Shown: piece after piece, positions 10,414-19,239 of the stretch
Position numbering within the stretch: position 1 is the first letter of the stretch
Layout: each line of letters begins with the position of its first letter
Assembly: GCA_016713125.1 (NCBI GenBank)
Contig: JADJPT010000012.1
Coordinates: 62,001-126,000, forward strand
Length of the DNA: 64,000 nt
Origin: Betaproteobacteria bacterium
GTDB lineage: Bacteria; Pseudomonadota; Gammaproteobacteria; Burkholderiales; SG8-39
Reading direction: 5' to 3'
Notes under the pieces: model-generated
The model's input: only the letters and a program-made list of their open reading frames with translations
What the model was told of the DNA's origin: nothing
Databases searched by the model: none
Translations under genes and position numbers: made by a program

Positions 10414-11244
10414 TCAAGCCTTGATGAAGAATTCCATCTTCACGCCGGCGAGCTCGATCACATCGTGATCCTTCAGCGCATGCGGAGCCGCACCGATAGA
10501 CTGGCCGTTGACCGTGGGATGGTTGGCACCCTCGACGTGAGTGATGAAGTAGCCCTGCGGTCGCCGCGTCAGCACGGCAACCTGCACCCCAGGCTTGCCC
10601 AGAGTCGTCAGCGGCTTTTGCAGTTCAAGCTCCTTACCCGCATTCGCCCCTGACAGCAGCTGGATGGCGCCCAGCGGCTGGGCTGCCCGCGGCGGCGCGG
10701 GCGGCGCGGCAGGCGCTGGAGCGGCGGCAGGTGGGGCGCCGGAGGCAGGTGCCGCCGGTTTCTCGGCCGTGCCGGCGGCCTGCGCTGCCGTTCCGACGGA
10801 CTGCAGGGCGGCTGCCCGTGCGGCTTCCGCGACCTGCGGCTGCGAGCCGCCTCCCGCAGCCATCGCGCGCGCCTGCTCCGCCGCAGCCTTCATGGCGGAG
10901 GGACGCAATACCATGGTCTTCTCGAAGTCGGCCTTCTCGGCCGGCGCCGCGGCCCCCGGCTCGGCGATGTACTTGAGCTTGTACTTGCCGAGTTCGACGA
11001 CGTCGTTGTTCTGCAGGAAGTGCTTCTTGACAGTGTTTCCGTTGACCAGGGTGCCGTTGGTACTGCCCAAGTCCTCGAGGAAGGAGTCGTTCAGGATCGT
11101 GACGATGACGGCATGCTCTCCGCTGACGGCCAGATTGTCGATCTGGATGTCGTTGTGCGGCTTGCGGCCGATGGTGGTGCGCTCCTTGGTCAAGGGAATT
11201 TCCTTGAGCACCAGGCCATCCATGCTGAGTATCAGTTTCGCCAT
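10414..11244 (-). CDS. Double FHA-domain phosphothreonine-binding protein
   Basis: 276 residues. The N-terminal FHA domain (about 22-95) has the canonical core: TIGRKPHNDIQI, SGEHA and STNGTLVNG. A linker of about 100 residues rich in Ala/Pro follows, then a second, more divergent FHA-like fold (about 190-276) with LTTLGK and HPTVNGQ. FHA domains bind phosphothreonine peptides. The gene sits directly downstream of a Ser/Thr kinase and PP2C phosphatase and upstream of the CHASE2 cyclase, so the protein is a natural adaptor for that kinase. The linker begins with a Thr in the context EKTMVLRPS, which resembles the conserved threonine motifs of kinase-regulated FHA proteins such as GarA; phosphorylation there is inference. 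Confidence 0.88.
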   Translation of the reverse strand: MAKLILSMDGLVLKEIPLTKERTTIGRKPHNDIQIDNLAVSGEHAVIVTILNDSFLEDLGSTNGTLVNGNTVKKHFLQNNDVVELGKYKLKYIAEPGAAAPAEKADFEKTMVLRPSAMKAAAEQARAMAAGGGSQPQVAEAARAAALQSVGTAAQAAGTAEKPAAPASGAPPAAAPAPAAPPAPPRAAQPLGAIQLLSGANAGKELELQKPLTTLGKPGVQVAVLTRRPQGYFITHVEGANHPTVNGQSIGAAPHALKDHDVIELAGVKMEFFIKA

Positions 11245-11260
11245 AACAGACCCCGAAAGG

Positions 11261-12079
11261 TTACTTTAACCACGCAAAGAACTTGCCCATGACTCCACGC
11301 GCGGCCGGATACTCCTTTAGGACTCGCACGAGTATAACCGATACGTTGTCGCGCCCCCGTTGTCGTTGGCCATCTGCACCAGCTGCTGGGTGGCCAGCTT
11401 GAGGTTGGCGCCTAGCATCGACAGCGTCATGCTTATGTCTTCGTCTGTGACCATATCGCACAGCCCATCGGAACATAGCAGGTAGATATCGCCCGGCTGG
11501 GCGTCGTATTCGTGTATTTCCGGCTCGACCTCCGGGTCGATGCCTACTGCCCGGGTGACCAGGTTCTTGTGCTGCGCGTGCTTGGCCTGCTCGGCGGTGA
11601 TCAGACCGGAGTCGATCTGCTCCTGGAGCAGCGAATGGTCTCGCGTCACCTGCGAGAACTCCTCGCCGCAGGCGGTAGACCCGCGAGTCGCCGATGTGGG
11701 CGACCAGAACCTTATTGTCGTAGAACAGGCAGACGATCAGGGTCGTACCCATGCCCGAGTACTGCGGCTGGCTCTGCGCCGCCTGGAAAATCGAGGTGTT
11801 GGCCTTGAGGATCTGCTCGCGGAGCATCCGGGTCGCGATCGGCTTGCCCGCCTCGTCCGTGGCGTTGGGCTGGACGCTGGCCAGCACCTGCGCAAGCTCC
11901 GTGGTGATCACCGTGGTCGCCATGCCACTGGCCACCTCGCCGGCGTTGTAACCGCCCATCCCGTCGGCAAGCACCACGAGCCCGTTCGCGGCATCCGACG
12001 CGATCGAATCCTCGTTGTGCGAGCGAACCATGCCGGGGTCCGTGGCGCTCGCAATCTCGAGAACTTGACTCAGATCCAT
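11261..12079 (-). CDS. PP2C-family Ser/Thr protein phosphatase (two compensating frameshifts in this sequence)
   Basis: The ATG at 12079 lies eight bases after the kinase stop. The PP2C motifs appear in order but in two frames: NEDS, VLADGMGG, MGTTL and HIGDSRVYRL in the first; TRDHS, LLCSDGLCDMV and QMANDNGG in the second; then GRDNVSVILV back in the first. The shifts fall near 11661-11670 and in the C-run 11354-11358 and cancel each other. The repaired product is about 272 residues, the usual length of bacterial PP2C enzymes. The metal-binding aspartates (ADGMGG, CSDGL, GRDN) are all present. It should dephosphorylate substrates of the adjoining kinase, including perhaps the FHA protein encoded 16 bases downstream. 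Read without repair, the kinase and phosphatase look fused; I think that is an artefact. Confidence 0.82.
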   Translation of the reverse strand: MDLSQVLEIASATDPGMVRSHNEDSIASDAANGLVVLADGMGGYNAGEVASGMATTVITTELAQVLASVQPNATDEAGKPIATRMLREQILKANTSIFQAAQSQPQYSGMGTTLIVCLFYDNKVLVAHIGDSRVYRLRRGVLAGDARPFAAPGADRLRSDHRRAGQARAAQEPGHPGSRHRPGGRAGNTRIRRPAGRYLPAMFRWAVRYGHRRRHKHDAVDARRQPQAGHPAAGADGQRQRGRDNVSVILVRVLKEYPAARGVMGKFFAWLK

Positions 12080-12086
12080 GGCACCG

Positions 12087-14698
12087 TCAAAGCTGGATAT
12101 CGACCCCGCCGCCGGTCTCGGCAGCGGGCGCGGAGCCGTCTGCCGCAGCGCGCAGTGCGGCCCGAACTCCTCGCAGGTCTGGTAACGAATGTCGGCGTCC
12201 TTGGCCATTGCGCGTTCGATGAACGCGACCAGCCCCGGCGAGACATTCGGGTTGACTGTCAGGATGTCGATCGGCGGCTCGTTGGCGATCTTGAACATCA
12301 GCTGCGCCATCGACTCGCCTTGAAATGGCAACTGCCCGCAAAGCATCTGGTACAGGCTGACGGCCAGCGAGAACAGGTCCGAGCGACCGTCAATCTTCTT
12401 GCCCGCCAGTTGCTCCGGGGACATATACGACGGGGTGCCCAACACCATTCCGGTCTTGGTCTTCGAACTGTCCGTGAGACGCGCGATGCCGAAGTCCGTG
12501 ACCTTGACGGTGTCGGTTTCGAGGTGGTACATGATGTTCGCAGGCTTGATATCGCGATGCACCACCGACTGCTTGTGCGCGTAGCCCAGGGCATCCGCAG
12601 TGCGTGCGATGATGGACACCACCTGTGCCTCGGGAAGCAGCGCACCGGGCTTGGTGAACGGCACGAGATCGCCGCCCTTCAGCAGCTCCATGGCGATGTA
12701 TGCGAGGTCGTGCTCCTCGCCCGCGTCGTAAATGGTGACGATGTTCTGGTGCTGCAGGCGACCGGCCGTCTCGGCCTCGCGGAAGAACCGCTCCTTGACC
12801 TCTACCAGTTCGTCGGCTTCGAACTCCTGCGACAGCGCCATCGTCTTTATCGCAACCACGCGGCCGATCTTCGGATCCTTGCCCAGATACACGACGCCCA
12901 TCGCGCCCTTGCCGAGTTCCTTCTCCACCTGGTAGCGGCCAAGCATCGGCTTCTCAACCTGACCCTCGCCAAGGATGCTGGTGTTGGTACGCCCGCCGCT
13001 GGAACCGCCAAGTATCACGGTTTCGGACAACTGCTTGGCGCGTGAAACCTTGCTTTCGATGTCTCGGAACTTGGGATTGTGCTCGGCCATGTGACGGAAC
13101 ACGGACTCGGCCTTGTTGAATTGGCGCTTGCGCTCGAAGTCGAGCGCAAGGTTGTAAAGATTGTCCATCAGGCCGTCGGACAATGGCACCTGGCGAAACT
13201 TGTCCCAAGCCATGTCGAGCTGGCCCTGACCCTGATAGGCCAGGCCAAGCATACGATTCGATTCGGCGGAGCTTTCATCCGACTTGACCTTGGCGCGCTC
13301 GGTCATGATGAAGCGCTTGGTGATCAACGCCACGTGCCCGATCAGGAGCAGGACACAGGGAACCATCAGCTGGATCCAGGTCGCCTGCATGGTGATCAGC
13401 ACGAAGTGCACGACCAGCAACACGACCAGGATGCCGCCGGTGATGGCGGCTGCGTGCCCGGCCTTCAGGCGCGGCAGCAGAACGATCAGGTAGGCACCGA
13501 TCAGCAGGAACAGGACCTTCTCGACCGCCCACCCCCAGGTCGGCGCGACGAAAAAGTGTTCCTGAAGAATCGACGAAACCGCGTGTGCCAACGTCAGCAC
13601 CGGCGGCATCGCCGGGGACACCGGCGTCACCGAAGTCGTGCCGACCCCGGCTGCCGTCGGGCCGATCAGCACGATCTTGTCGCGATACTTGTCTGCCGGG
13701 ATCTTGCCGGTGTAAACGTCGTAGAACGAATCGACCTGGAAGGCGGGGCGACCGTCGCGGTCCTTGTAGAAATACGTGTACATCTGCAGCGCGGGGTCCG
13801 TGCCAATGCGCAGCTTGCCCAACGTAACGCCTTCACCGAGGCGCAGCTTGATATCCGCCGGCCCAAGATTCAGGCTGCGGGCCGCGATCATCATTGAAAG
13901 CGACGGGTAGAACTGGTCGAAATGCTGCACCACCAGCGGCTCGGTGCGCGTGCCGCCGTCGATGTCGGGATTCGCGTTCAGATGTCCCAGTCCGGCAGCA
14001 GCCTTGCCCAGTGCCTCGATCGGCACCTGAACCGCAGCCGTCGGCAGCGGCAGGGAATCGCCACCGGCGGCTCCTGCCACGGCATTCTTCTGCACGTACT
14101 CGGCCAAAGGCTTGTCGGGCTTGCCGCGCGGTTCGCCAAGCGTGAACAGCATGGGCAAAAGCACGTTCCTGGCGCGATCGAAGCTGTCGGCCAGTTTGCG
14201 GTCGGTGTTCAATGCCGCCTCGCCCTCGCGCAGAAGCGTGATGAACTGACCCAGCTCACCGGCAGGAACCGCGGCGGGCGCCGGAACCGAAGCGGCCGGA
14301 TCGGTCGTTGCGGGAGCGGGGGCGGAGTTATCCGCCGCTGGCGACTTCTTGTCGGCCAGTTCGAGCAACTTGAGGATGTACTGGTAACCGGGATCCAGCT
14401 GCGGCTCGGTGAAGAACACGGTATTGCCGATCACCTTGGCCTTGGCGCCCGCCAGGATGTCGGTCATCTTGGCGTGGATCTCGCGCGACCACGGCCAGCG
14501 ACCCAGGTTGGCGATCGACACGTCATCGATCGCGATCACGGCAATCCGATCGAGTGGGGTACGCGAAGACGCCGACACGCCCATGTCGTACGCCTTGCGC
14601 TCCAGGCTCTGCAGCAGATCGCTGCCGCCTGCGAACAGCATCAACACGACGACGACCAGGCCGAAGAACCAGTCGGTCTTCCAGAATCCCGATTTCAT
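12087..14698 (-). CDS. CHASE2-transmembrane Ser/Thr protein kinase (frameshift near the C-terminus)
   Basis: About 870 residues. One membrane helix (11-25); a periplasmic CHASE2 domain (about 30-385) containing an Ala/Pro-rich insertion near 119-150; three membrane helices (about 393-462); a TPR-like helical spacer (480-556); and a complete Hanks-type kinase (586-846). Kinase features are the glycine loop GKGAMG, Lys618 in VAIK, HRDIKPAN at 714-721, DFG at 735-737 and the GTPSYMSPEQ activation segment. A missing G in the run 12161-12163 shifts the last 25 residues; the true stop is then at 12087, just before the PP2C start. It heads the signalling cluster. It should phosphorylate cytoplasmic targets in response to a periplasmic cue; the ligand is unknown. 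Confidence 0.88.
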
Positions 14699-15011
14699 GC
14701 GTACTCCCAGAGTCTTTTTTTATTCGTCGTCAGGCGGGCGAAGCTTATCGGGAAATTCTACGCGCACTGCGCCCGCGCACGCCGGCCGAAGAACCGGAAT
14801 TCTTCGAGTTATCAAGCAGAAGCACACTGCTGCCGAAAATGCACTGACACACCCTGGATGCCCCGCCGGCGCCACCCTGGCGCCGCCATCCAGATCAGGA
14901 TGCAGCCTCCGACAACCCCCGAAAAACAGAAGCCTAATGCTCATTCTTGCAGTTAATTATAAGCTGCGTCAAATTTTTCCGGACAGTGATCCGCCGGGCG
15001 AAAGCGGCGCA
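14699..15011. other. Intergenic region upstream of the signalling cluster
   Basis: About 310 bases with no convincing gene; base composition is more AT-rich than the flanks. On the minus strand a perfect TATAAT lies at 14956-14961, about 260 bases before the kinase ATG. A TTGACG lies just upstream of it but too close to serve as its -35 box. If this TATAAT is the promoter, the signalling transcript has a long leader. A T-run follows close to the kinase start at 14715-14721. I see no riboswitch-like structure that I can name. Confidence 0.3.
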
Positions 15012-15048
15012 CAAATGAAACGGCCGCGCAAGACACCCTGCGCGGCCG
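15012..15048 (-). terminator. Rho-independent-like terminator of the oxc-frc-formyltransferase operon
   Basis: On the minus strand a perfect 10-bp stem (CGGCCGCGCA pairing with TGCGCGGCCG, 15021-15048) with an 8-base loop is followed by a T-rich stretch (TTTCATTTGT). It lies 27 bases after the formyltransferase stop codon and is correctly oriented for that operon. Confidence 0.65.
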
Positions 15049-15074
15049 CGGCACGAGGCGCCGATTCGAGGGGC

Positions 15075-16007
15075 TTAGCCGCCGAGCAGCGAGCCGGGCT
15101 TGAGGCCCAGCGCCGCGGCGACCTCCGCACCGGAGGCTTTCTTGCCATCGGCAAGCTTGGCCTTGAGCACTTCGATCCTTCCACCTTGCGCGGTGACGGT
15201 GAAGCTCTTCTCGCCGATCTCCGCCACCTCGCCGATCTTGCCCTTCACGGCGCCGAACGTACGCACCGGATGCTTCCTGGCGTCGAACAATTGCACTTCC
15301 TTGCCTTCGAAAGTGGTCCAGGCGCCAGGCGCCGGATTGCAGGCGCGAATCAGGTTGTAGACGACGTCTGCGTGGTTGGCCCAGTTGACCCGCGATTCGG
15401 CTTTGCGGAACCAGCCTTCGTACGTAGCGAGTGCTTCGTCCTGGACGACCTCGCGGTGCTTGCCGGCCACCACCAGTTCGGCCGCTTCCACCATGGCCGC
15501 CACCCCCATGGGGAACAGCCGGTCGAAATACACCGAACCCAGTGTGTCGTCCGGGCCGATCATGGTTTCCTTCTGCAGGATGATCGGACCTTCGTCGAGG
15601 CCGTCGGTCGGCCGGAAGATGGTCAGACCGGTCCGGGTTTCGCCCAGCGAGATCGGCCAGTTGATCGAGGACGGCCCGCGATACTTCGGCAACAGCGAAG
15701 GGTGGTACTGGATGGTGCCGTGTCTGGGAATGTTGACGAACTCCTGCGGTGCGAACTGCAGGACGTAGGCCATGACCCCGATATCGACGTCCAGCGACTT
15801 CAGCGCCTGCTCGGCTTCCGGCCCCTTCAGGGACGGGAACTGAAACACCTTGACGCCTTTCTCCTCGGCGGCAACCTTGAGAACGTCGGGGCGCGCACCA
15901 GGCTTCTCCGGCGCACAGAACACGGCGGCCACGGTGTCGCCACGCGCAAGGAAGGCCTCGAGGACGGCCTTGCCGAAATCCTGCTGGCCGATAATTGCAA
16001 TCTTCAT
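15075..16007 (-). CDS. Formyltransferase, related to the 10-formyl-THF dehydrogenase hydrolase domain
   Basis: 310 residues of the Fmt/GART formyltransferase fold, starting MKIAIIGQQDFG. The core motif is QYHPSLLPKYRG with the catalytic His at 102 and Asp at 138 (TDGLDEG). The residue two before the His is Gln100 rather than the Asn of methionyl-tRNA formyltransferase; this region and the C-terminal OB-like domain look more like the N-terminal hydrolase domain of 10-formyltetrahydrofolate dehydrogenase. It is the third gene of the oxc-frc operon, eight bases after frc, in a region that also has formate-THF ligase and formate dehydrogenase. A role in moving or releasing a formyl group between folate, CoA and formate is likely, but the substrate is not decided. 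It lacks a CoA or dehydrogenase domain. Confidence 0.8.
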   Translation of the reverse strand: MKIAIIGQQDFGKAVLEAFLARGDTVAAVFCAPEKPGARPDVLKVAAEEKGVKVFQFPSLKGPEAEQALKSLDVDIGVMAYVLQFAPQEFVNIPRHGTIQYHPSLLPKYRGPSSINWPISLGETRTGLTIFRPTDGLDEGPIILQKETMIGPDDTLGSVYFDRLFPMGVAAMVEAAELVVAGKHREVVQDEALATYEGWFRKAESRVNWANHADVVYNLIRACNPAPGAWTTFEGKEVQLFDARKHPVRTFGAVKGKIGEVAEIGEKSFTVTAQGGRIEVLKAKLADGKKASGAEVAAALGLKPGSLLGG

Positions 16008-16015
16008 GGGAACTC

Positions 16016-17288
16016 CTAGGCTGCTTTCTTGGGGGGAGCGGAAAATGCGCCGGCCGATTTCAGCGCGCCGACCTTGCCATCGTCATAGCCGAGCACGTCC
16101 TTCAGCACCTCGTCGGTGTGCTCGCCGAGCAGGGGTGAGCGCTCGATCCTGGCCGGCGAAGCCGACAGCTTGATCGGCATGCCGACGTTCCACCACTTGC
16201 CACGCTGCGGATGGTCGAGTTCGACGTACATGTCGCGACCGCGGATGTGCTCGTCGTTGGCGAGGTCCTCGGTCGACATGATCGGCCCGCAGGGAACGTC
16301 GAGCGGGTTGAGGATGGCCATGAATTCGCGCTGGTCGTGCTTGAGCGCGAATTCGCCTATCAGTTCCCACATCTCCGCCTGGTTCTTGCGACGCTCGCCG
16401 ATGGTGTCGAACTTCGGGTCCGTCGGCAGGTTGGGCTGACCCAGCTCCGGTCCGATGCGATTGGCCAGCGCCGTCCACACCGCCTCCTGCACGACGATGT
16501 AGATGAAATCGTTGGGGCCGCCGGGTTTGCAGCGCACGGCGTTGCCGAGTTGGCCGCCGCCAGAGTCGTTGCCGGCGCGCGGCGCGGCGCCCATGCCCTG
16601 GTGGGTGGGCACGGAATACTCGGAAAGGGAGCCTCTGGTCAGTCGCTGGTGGTCGCGAAACTTCACCCGGCACAGGTTCATCACGCCATCCATCATGGCG
16701 ACTTCCACATACTGGCCCTGGCCGGTACGGTTGGCCTGGTGCAACGCTCCCCAGCAGGCCGATCGCCAGATGCAGGCCGGTACCGGAATCCCCGATCTGG
16801 GCGCCGGTCACGAACGGCGGGCCGTCTGGCGTGCCGGTGGTGCTCATCGCACCGCCCATCGCCTGCGCAACGTTCTCGTAGGCCTTGAACTCGGCGTACG
16901 GCCCCGTGGAACCGAAGCCCTTGATGGATCCCATCACTATCTTCGGGTTGATCTCGTGGATCTTCTCCCAGGTGAACCCCAGGCGGTCGAGCACGCCGGG
17001 ACCGAAATTCTCCATCACGATGTCGCACTTCTTGACCAGATCGACGAACACCTGCTTGCCTTCGGCGCTCTTCATGTTGACCGTGATCGAGCGCTTGTTG
17101 CAGTTCAGCATGGTGAAGTACAGGCTGTCCGCGCCCGGCACGTCGCGCAGCTGGCCGCGGGTCGCGTCGCCCTGCGGCGGCTCAAACTTGATCACATCCG
17201 CCCCCATCCAGGCGAGCAGTTGCGAACAGGTCGGACCCGCCTGCACGTGGGTCATATCGAGAATCCGGACTCCCTTGAGTGCTTCCAT
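16016..17288 (-). CDS. frc: Formyl-CoA:oxalate CoA-transferase (frameshift in this sequence)
   Basis: Class III CoA-transferase that moves CoA from formyl-CoA to oxalate, yielding oxalyl-CoA and formate. The N-terminal 180 residues carry MTHVQAGPTC and the catalytic Asp167 in GAQIGDSGTG, equivalent to the active-site Asp of Oxalobacter Frc. An extra base at about 16750 then shifts the frame. The other frame continues directly with LHQANRTGQGQYVEVAMMDG and runs to a normal C-terminus (LGYDDGKVGAL) and stop at 16016. The repaired length is about 424 residues, normal for the family. It is second in the operon after oxc (62 bases apart) and before the formyltransferase. Family III relatives such as UctC use other acyl-CoAs, but the pairing with oxc makes oxalate the natural substrate. 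Confidence 0.9.
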
Positions 17289-17350
17289 TTCAGTTCTCCA
17301 ATATTTCTTCGGCAGGCGGGGGGCTGTTTCCCCCGGCCAAAACCTCGGAC

Positions 17351-19105
17351 TTACTTCTTCTTTGCGCTTTGCGGATTCAGGCTCGTGATGCGGCCGCTTT
17401 CGGTGCCGGCGGTTTCATCGATGACAGCATTGATCAGCGTCGGCATGCGCGAGCGTATCGCCTCCTCCATCGCCTTGCGCAACTCGGCCGGAGTGGTGGC
17501 ATGCACGCCCACGCCGCCGAAAGCCTCCATCAGCTTGTCATAGCGCGCGTTCTTGACGAACACGGTGGGCGCGACATCGGGCCCGCCGGTCGGATTCACG
17601 TCAGTGCCACGGTACACGCCGTTGTTGTTGAAGACCACCACGCATACCGGCAGGTTGTAGCGGCAGATTGTCTCGACCTCCATGCCCGAGAAGCCGAAGG
17701 CGCTGTCGCCCTCGATCGCGATCACCGGCTGGCCGCTGACTACCGCGCCGGCGACGGCGAAGCCCATGCCGATGCCCATGATGCCCCAGGTGCCGACGTC
17801 CAGGCGCTTGCGCGGCTTGTACATGTCGACGATGCTGCGCGTGAAGTCCAGCGCGTTGGCGCCTTCGTTGACCAGGATCGCATCCGGGTTGGCCTTGACG
17901 ATGTCGCGCACCACATTCAGCGCGCTGTGGAAGTTCATCGGCACGGGATCCTTGGCCAGAGTCTCGGCCATCTTGGCGATATTCTTGTTCTTGCGCTCGG
18001 CGATGGCACTGAGCCACTCGGCCGGCGGCTTGGCCCAGTTGGCGCCGATGCCGGCCAGCAGTGCCGAAACGCAGGAGCCGATGTCGCCCACCACCGGCGC
18101 GTCGATGGCCACATTGCTGTCGGCCTCCTGCGGCGAGATGTCGATCTGGATGAACTTCTGGCCGCCCCAGTCCTTGTGGCCCTTGCCGCCCCAGGTCTTG
18201 CCCTTGCCGTGGGAAAGCAGCCAGTTCAGGCGGGCGCCGACCAGCATCACCACATCTGCCTCAGGCAGCACATACGAGCGCGCGGCGGCAGCCGACTGCT
18301 CGTGCGAATCGGGCAGCAGGCCCTTGGCCATGGACATCGGCAGGTAGGGGATGCCGGTCTTCTCGACCAGGGCACGGATGTCGGCATCCGCCTGGGCGTA
18401 GGCGGCGCCCTTGCCCAGCAGGATCAGCGGGCGCTTGGCGCCCTTGAGAAGGTCCAGCGCTCGCTGCACGGCGTCGGGCGCCGGAATCTGGCGCGGCGCC
18501 GGATCGACCACCTTGATCAGCGAACGCCTGCCGGCAGCCGCATCCATGGTCTGCGCGAACAGCTTGGCCGGCAGGTCGAGGTACACGCCGCCGGGGCGTC
18601 CGGATACCGCGGCGCGGATTGCGCGCGCGATGCCCACGCCGATGTCCTCGGCATGCAGCACCCTGAATGCAGCCTTGCACAGCGGCTTGGCGATGGCCAG
18701 CTGATCCATCTCCTCGTAGTCACCCTGCTGGAGGTCGACGATCTCGCGCTCGCTCGAACCGCTGATCAGGATCATCGGAAAGCAGTTGGTGGTGGCATTC
18801 GACAGCGCGGTCAGCCCGTTCAGGAAGCCCGGCGCCGACACGGTCAGGCAGATGCCGGGCTTCTGCGTCATGAAGCCGGCGATGGCGGCGGCGTTGCCCG
18901 CATTCTGCTCGTGGCGAAACGAGATCACGCGCATGCCTTCGGCCTGCGCCTTTCGGGTGAGGTCGGTGATCGGTATTCCGGGCAGGCCGAAAATGGTATC
19001 GATGCCGTTGAGTTTGAGGGCGTCGATGACCAGATGAAAGCCGTCGGTCACTTCACCGTCGACCAGCTTGGTGTCGGATGCGACCTGCGTCTCCACAGAA
19101 CCCAT
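17351..19105 (-). CDS. oxc: Oxalyl-CoA decarboxylase
   Basis: 584 residues, a thiamine-diphosphate enzyme that decarboxylates oxalyl-CoA to formyl-CoA and CO2. The N-terminal domain has FGLPGIPITDL and the catalytic Glu region FRHEQNAGNAA. The C-terminal domain carries the ThDP/Mg motif GDSAFGFSGMEVETICRYN, then NNNGVYRG. The length matches the family. I chose the ATG at 19105 (GSVETQV...), which has AAAGGAG upstream on its strand; a longer frame reaches 19168. First gene of the oxc-frc-formyltransferase operon. A perfect TTGAC-N4-GTCAA palindrome is centred 72 bases upstream and is shared with the divergent Crp/Fnr-family gene. Confidence 0.95.
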   Translation of the reverse strand: MGSVETQVASDTKLVDGEVTDGFHLVIDALKLNGIDTIFGLPGIPITDLTRKAQAEGMRVISFRHEQNAGNAAAIAGFMTQKPGICLTVSAPGFLNGLTALSNATTNCFPMILISGSSEREIVDLQQGDYEEMDQLAIAKPLCKAAFRVLHAEDIGVGIARAIRAAVSGRPGGVYLDLPAKLFAQTMDAAAGRRSLIKVVDPAPRQIPAPDAVQRALDLLKGAKRPLILLGKGAAYAQADADIRALVEKTGIPYLPMSMAKGLLPDSHEQSAAAARSYVLPEADVVMLVGARLNWLLSHGKGKTWGGKGHKDWGGQKFIQIDISPQEADSNVAIDAPVVGDIGSCVSALLAGIGANWAKPPAEWLSAIAERKNKNIAKMAETLAKDPVPMNFHSALNVVRDIVKANPDAILVNEGANALDFTRSIVDMYKPRKRLDVGTWGIMGIGMGFAVAGAVVSGQPVIAIEGDSAFGFSGMEVETICRYNLPVCVVVFNNNGVYRGTDVNPTGGPDVAPTVFVKNARYDKLMEAFGGVGVHATTPAELRKAMEEAIRSRMPTLINAVIDETAGTESGRITSLNPQSAKKK

Positions 19106-19142
19106 TGTGGTCTCCTTTGATTTACTGCGGAAAAGTGGCGGT

Positions 19143-19186
19143 ATGGTAGGGAGACGCCCCGCGATCAACCTTGACTGCGGTCAAGG
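19143..19186 (-). promoter_or_regulatory. oxc promoter with Crp/Fnr-type operator (site 1)
   Basis: Operator CCTTGACTGCGGTCAAGG at 19169-19186, a perfect inverted repeat with 7-bp arms. A -10-like TACCAT lies on the minus strand at 19143-19148, its centre 32 bases from the operator centre, as in class II Crp/Fnr promoters. It sits between oxc and the divergent regulator gene, so autoregulation is possible. Confidence 0.7.
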
Positions 19187-19239
19187 TTTTTTCGTCTAAT
19201 GCTCGACTCTTGGCACCACGCACCTCCGACATCCCTTCG

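Noticed and set aside
11261..14698. A kinase-phosphatase fusion protein of 1145 residues
   Set aside because: A one-base repair at 12161-12163 gives a kinase stop at 12087 followed by a PP2C ATG at 12079; the fused part between them loses similarity to both families.
19171..19239. TTG start for the Crp/Fnr gene giving an N-terminus beginning TAVKVF
   Set aside because: The added codons are simply the palindromic operator read as protein; the same false start appears at the other operators (23109 plus, 23122 minus).
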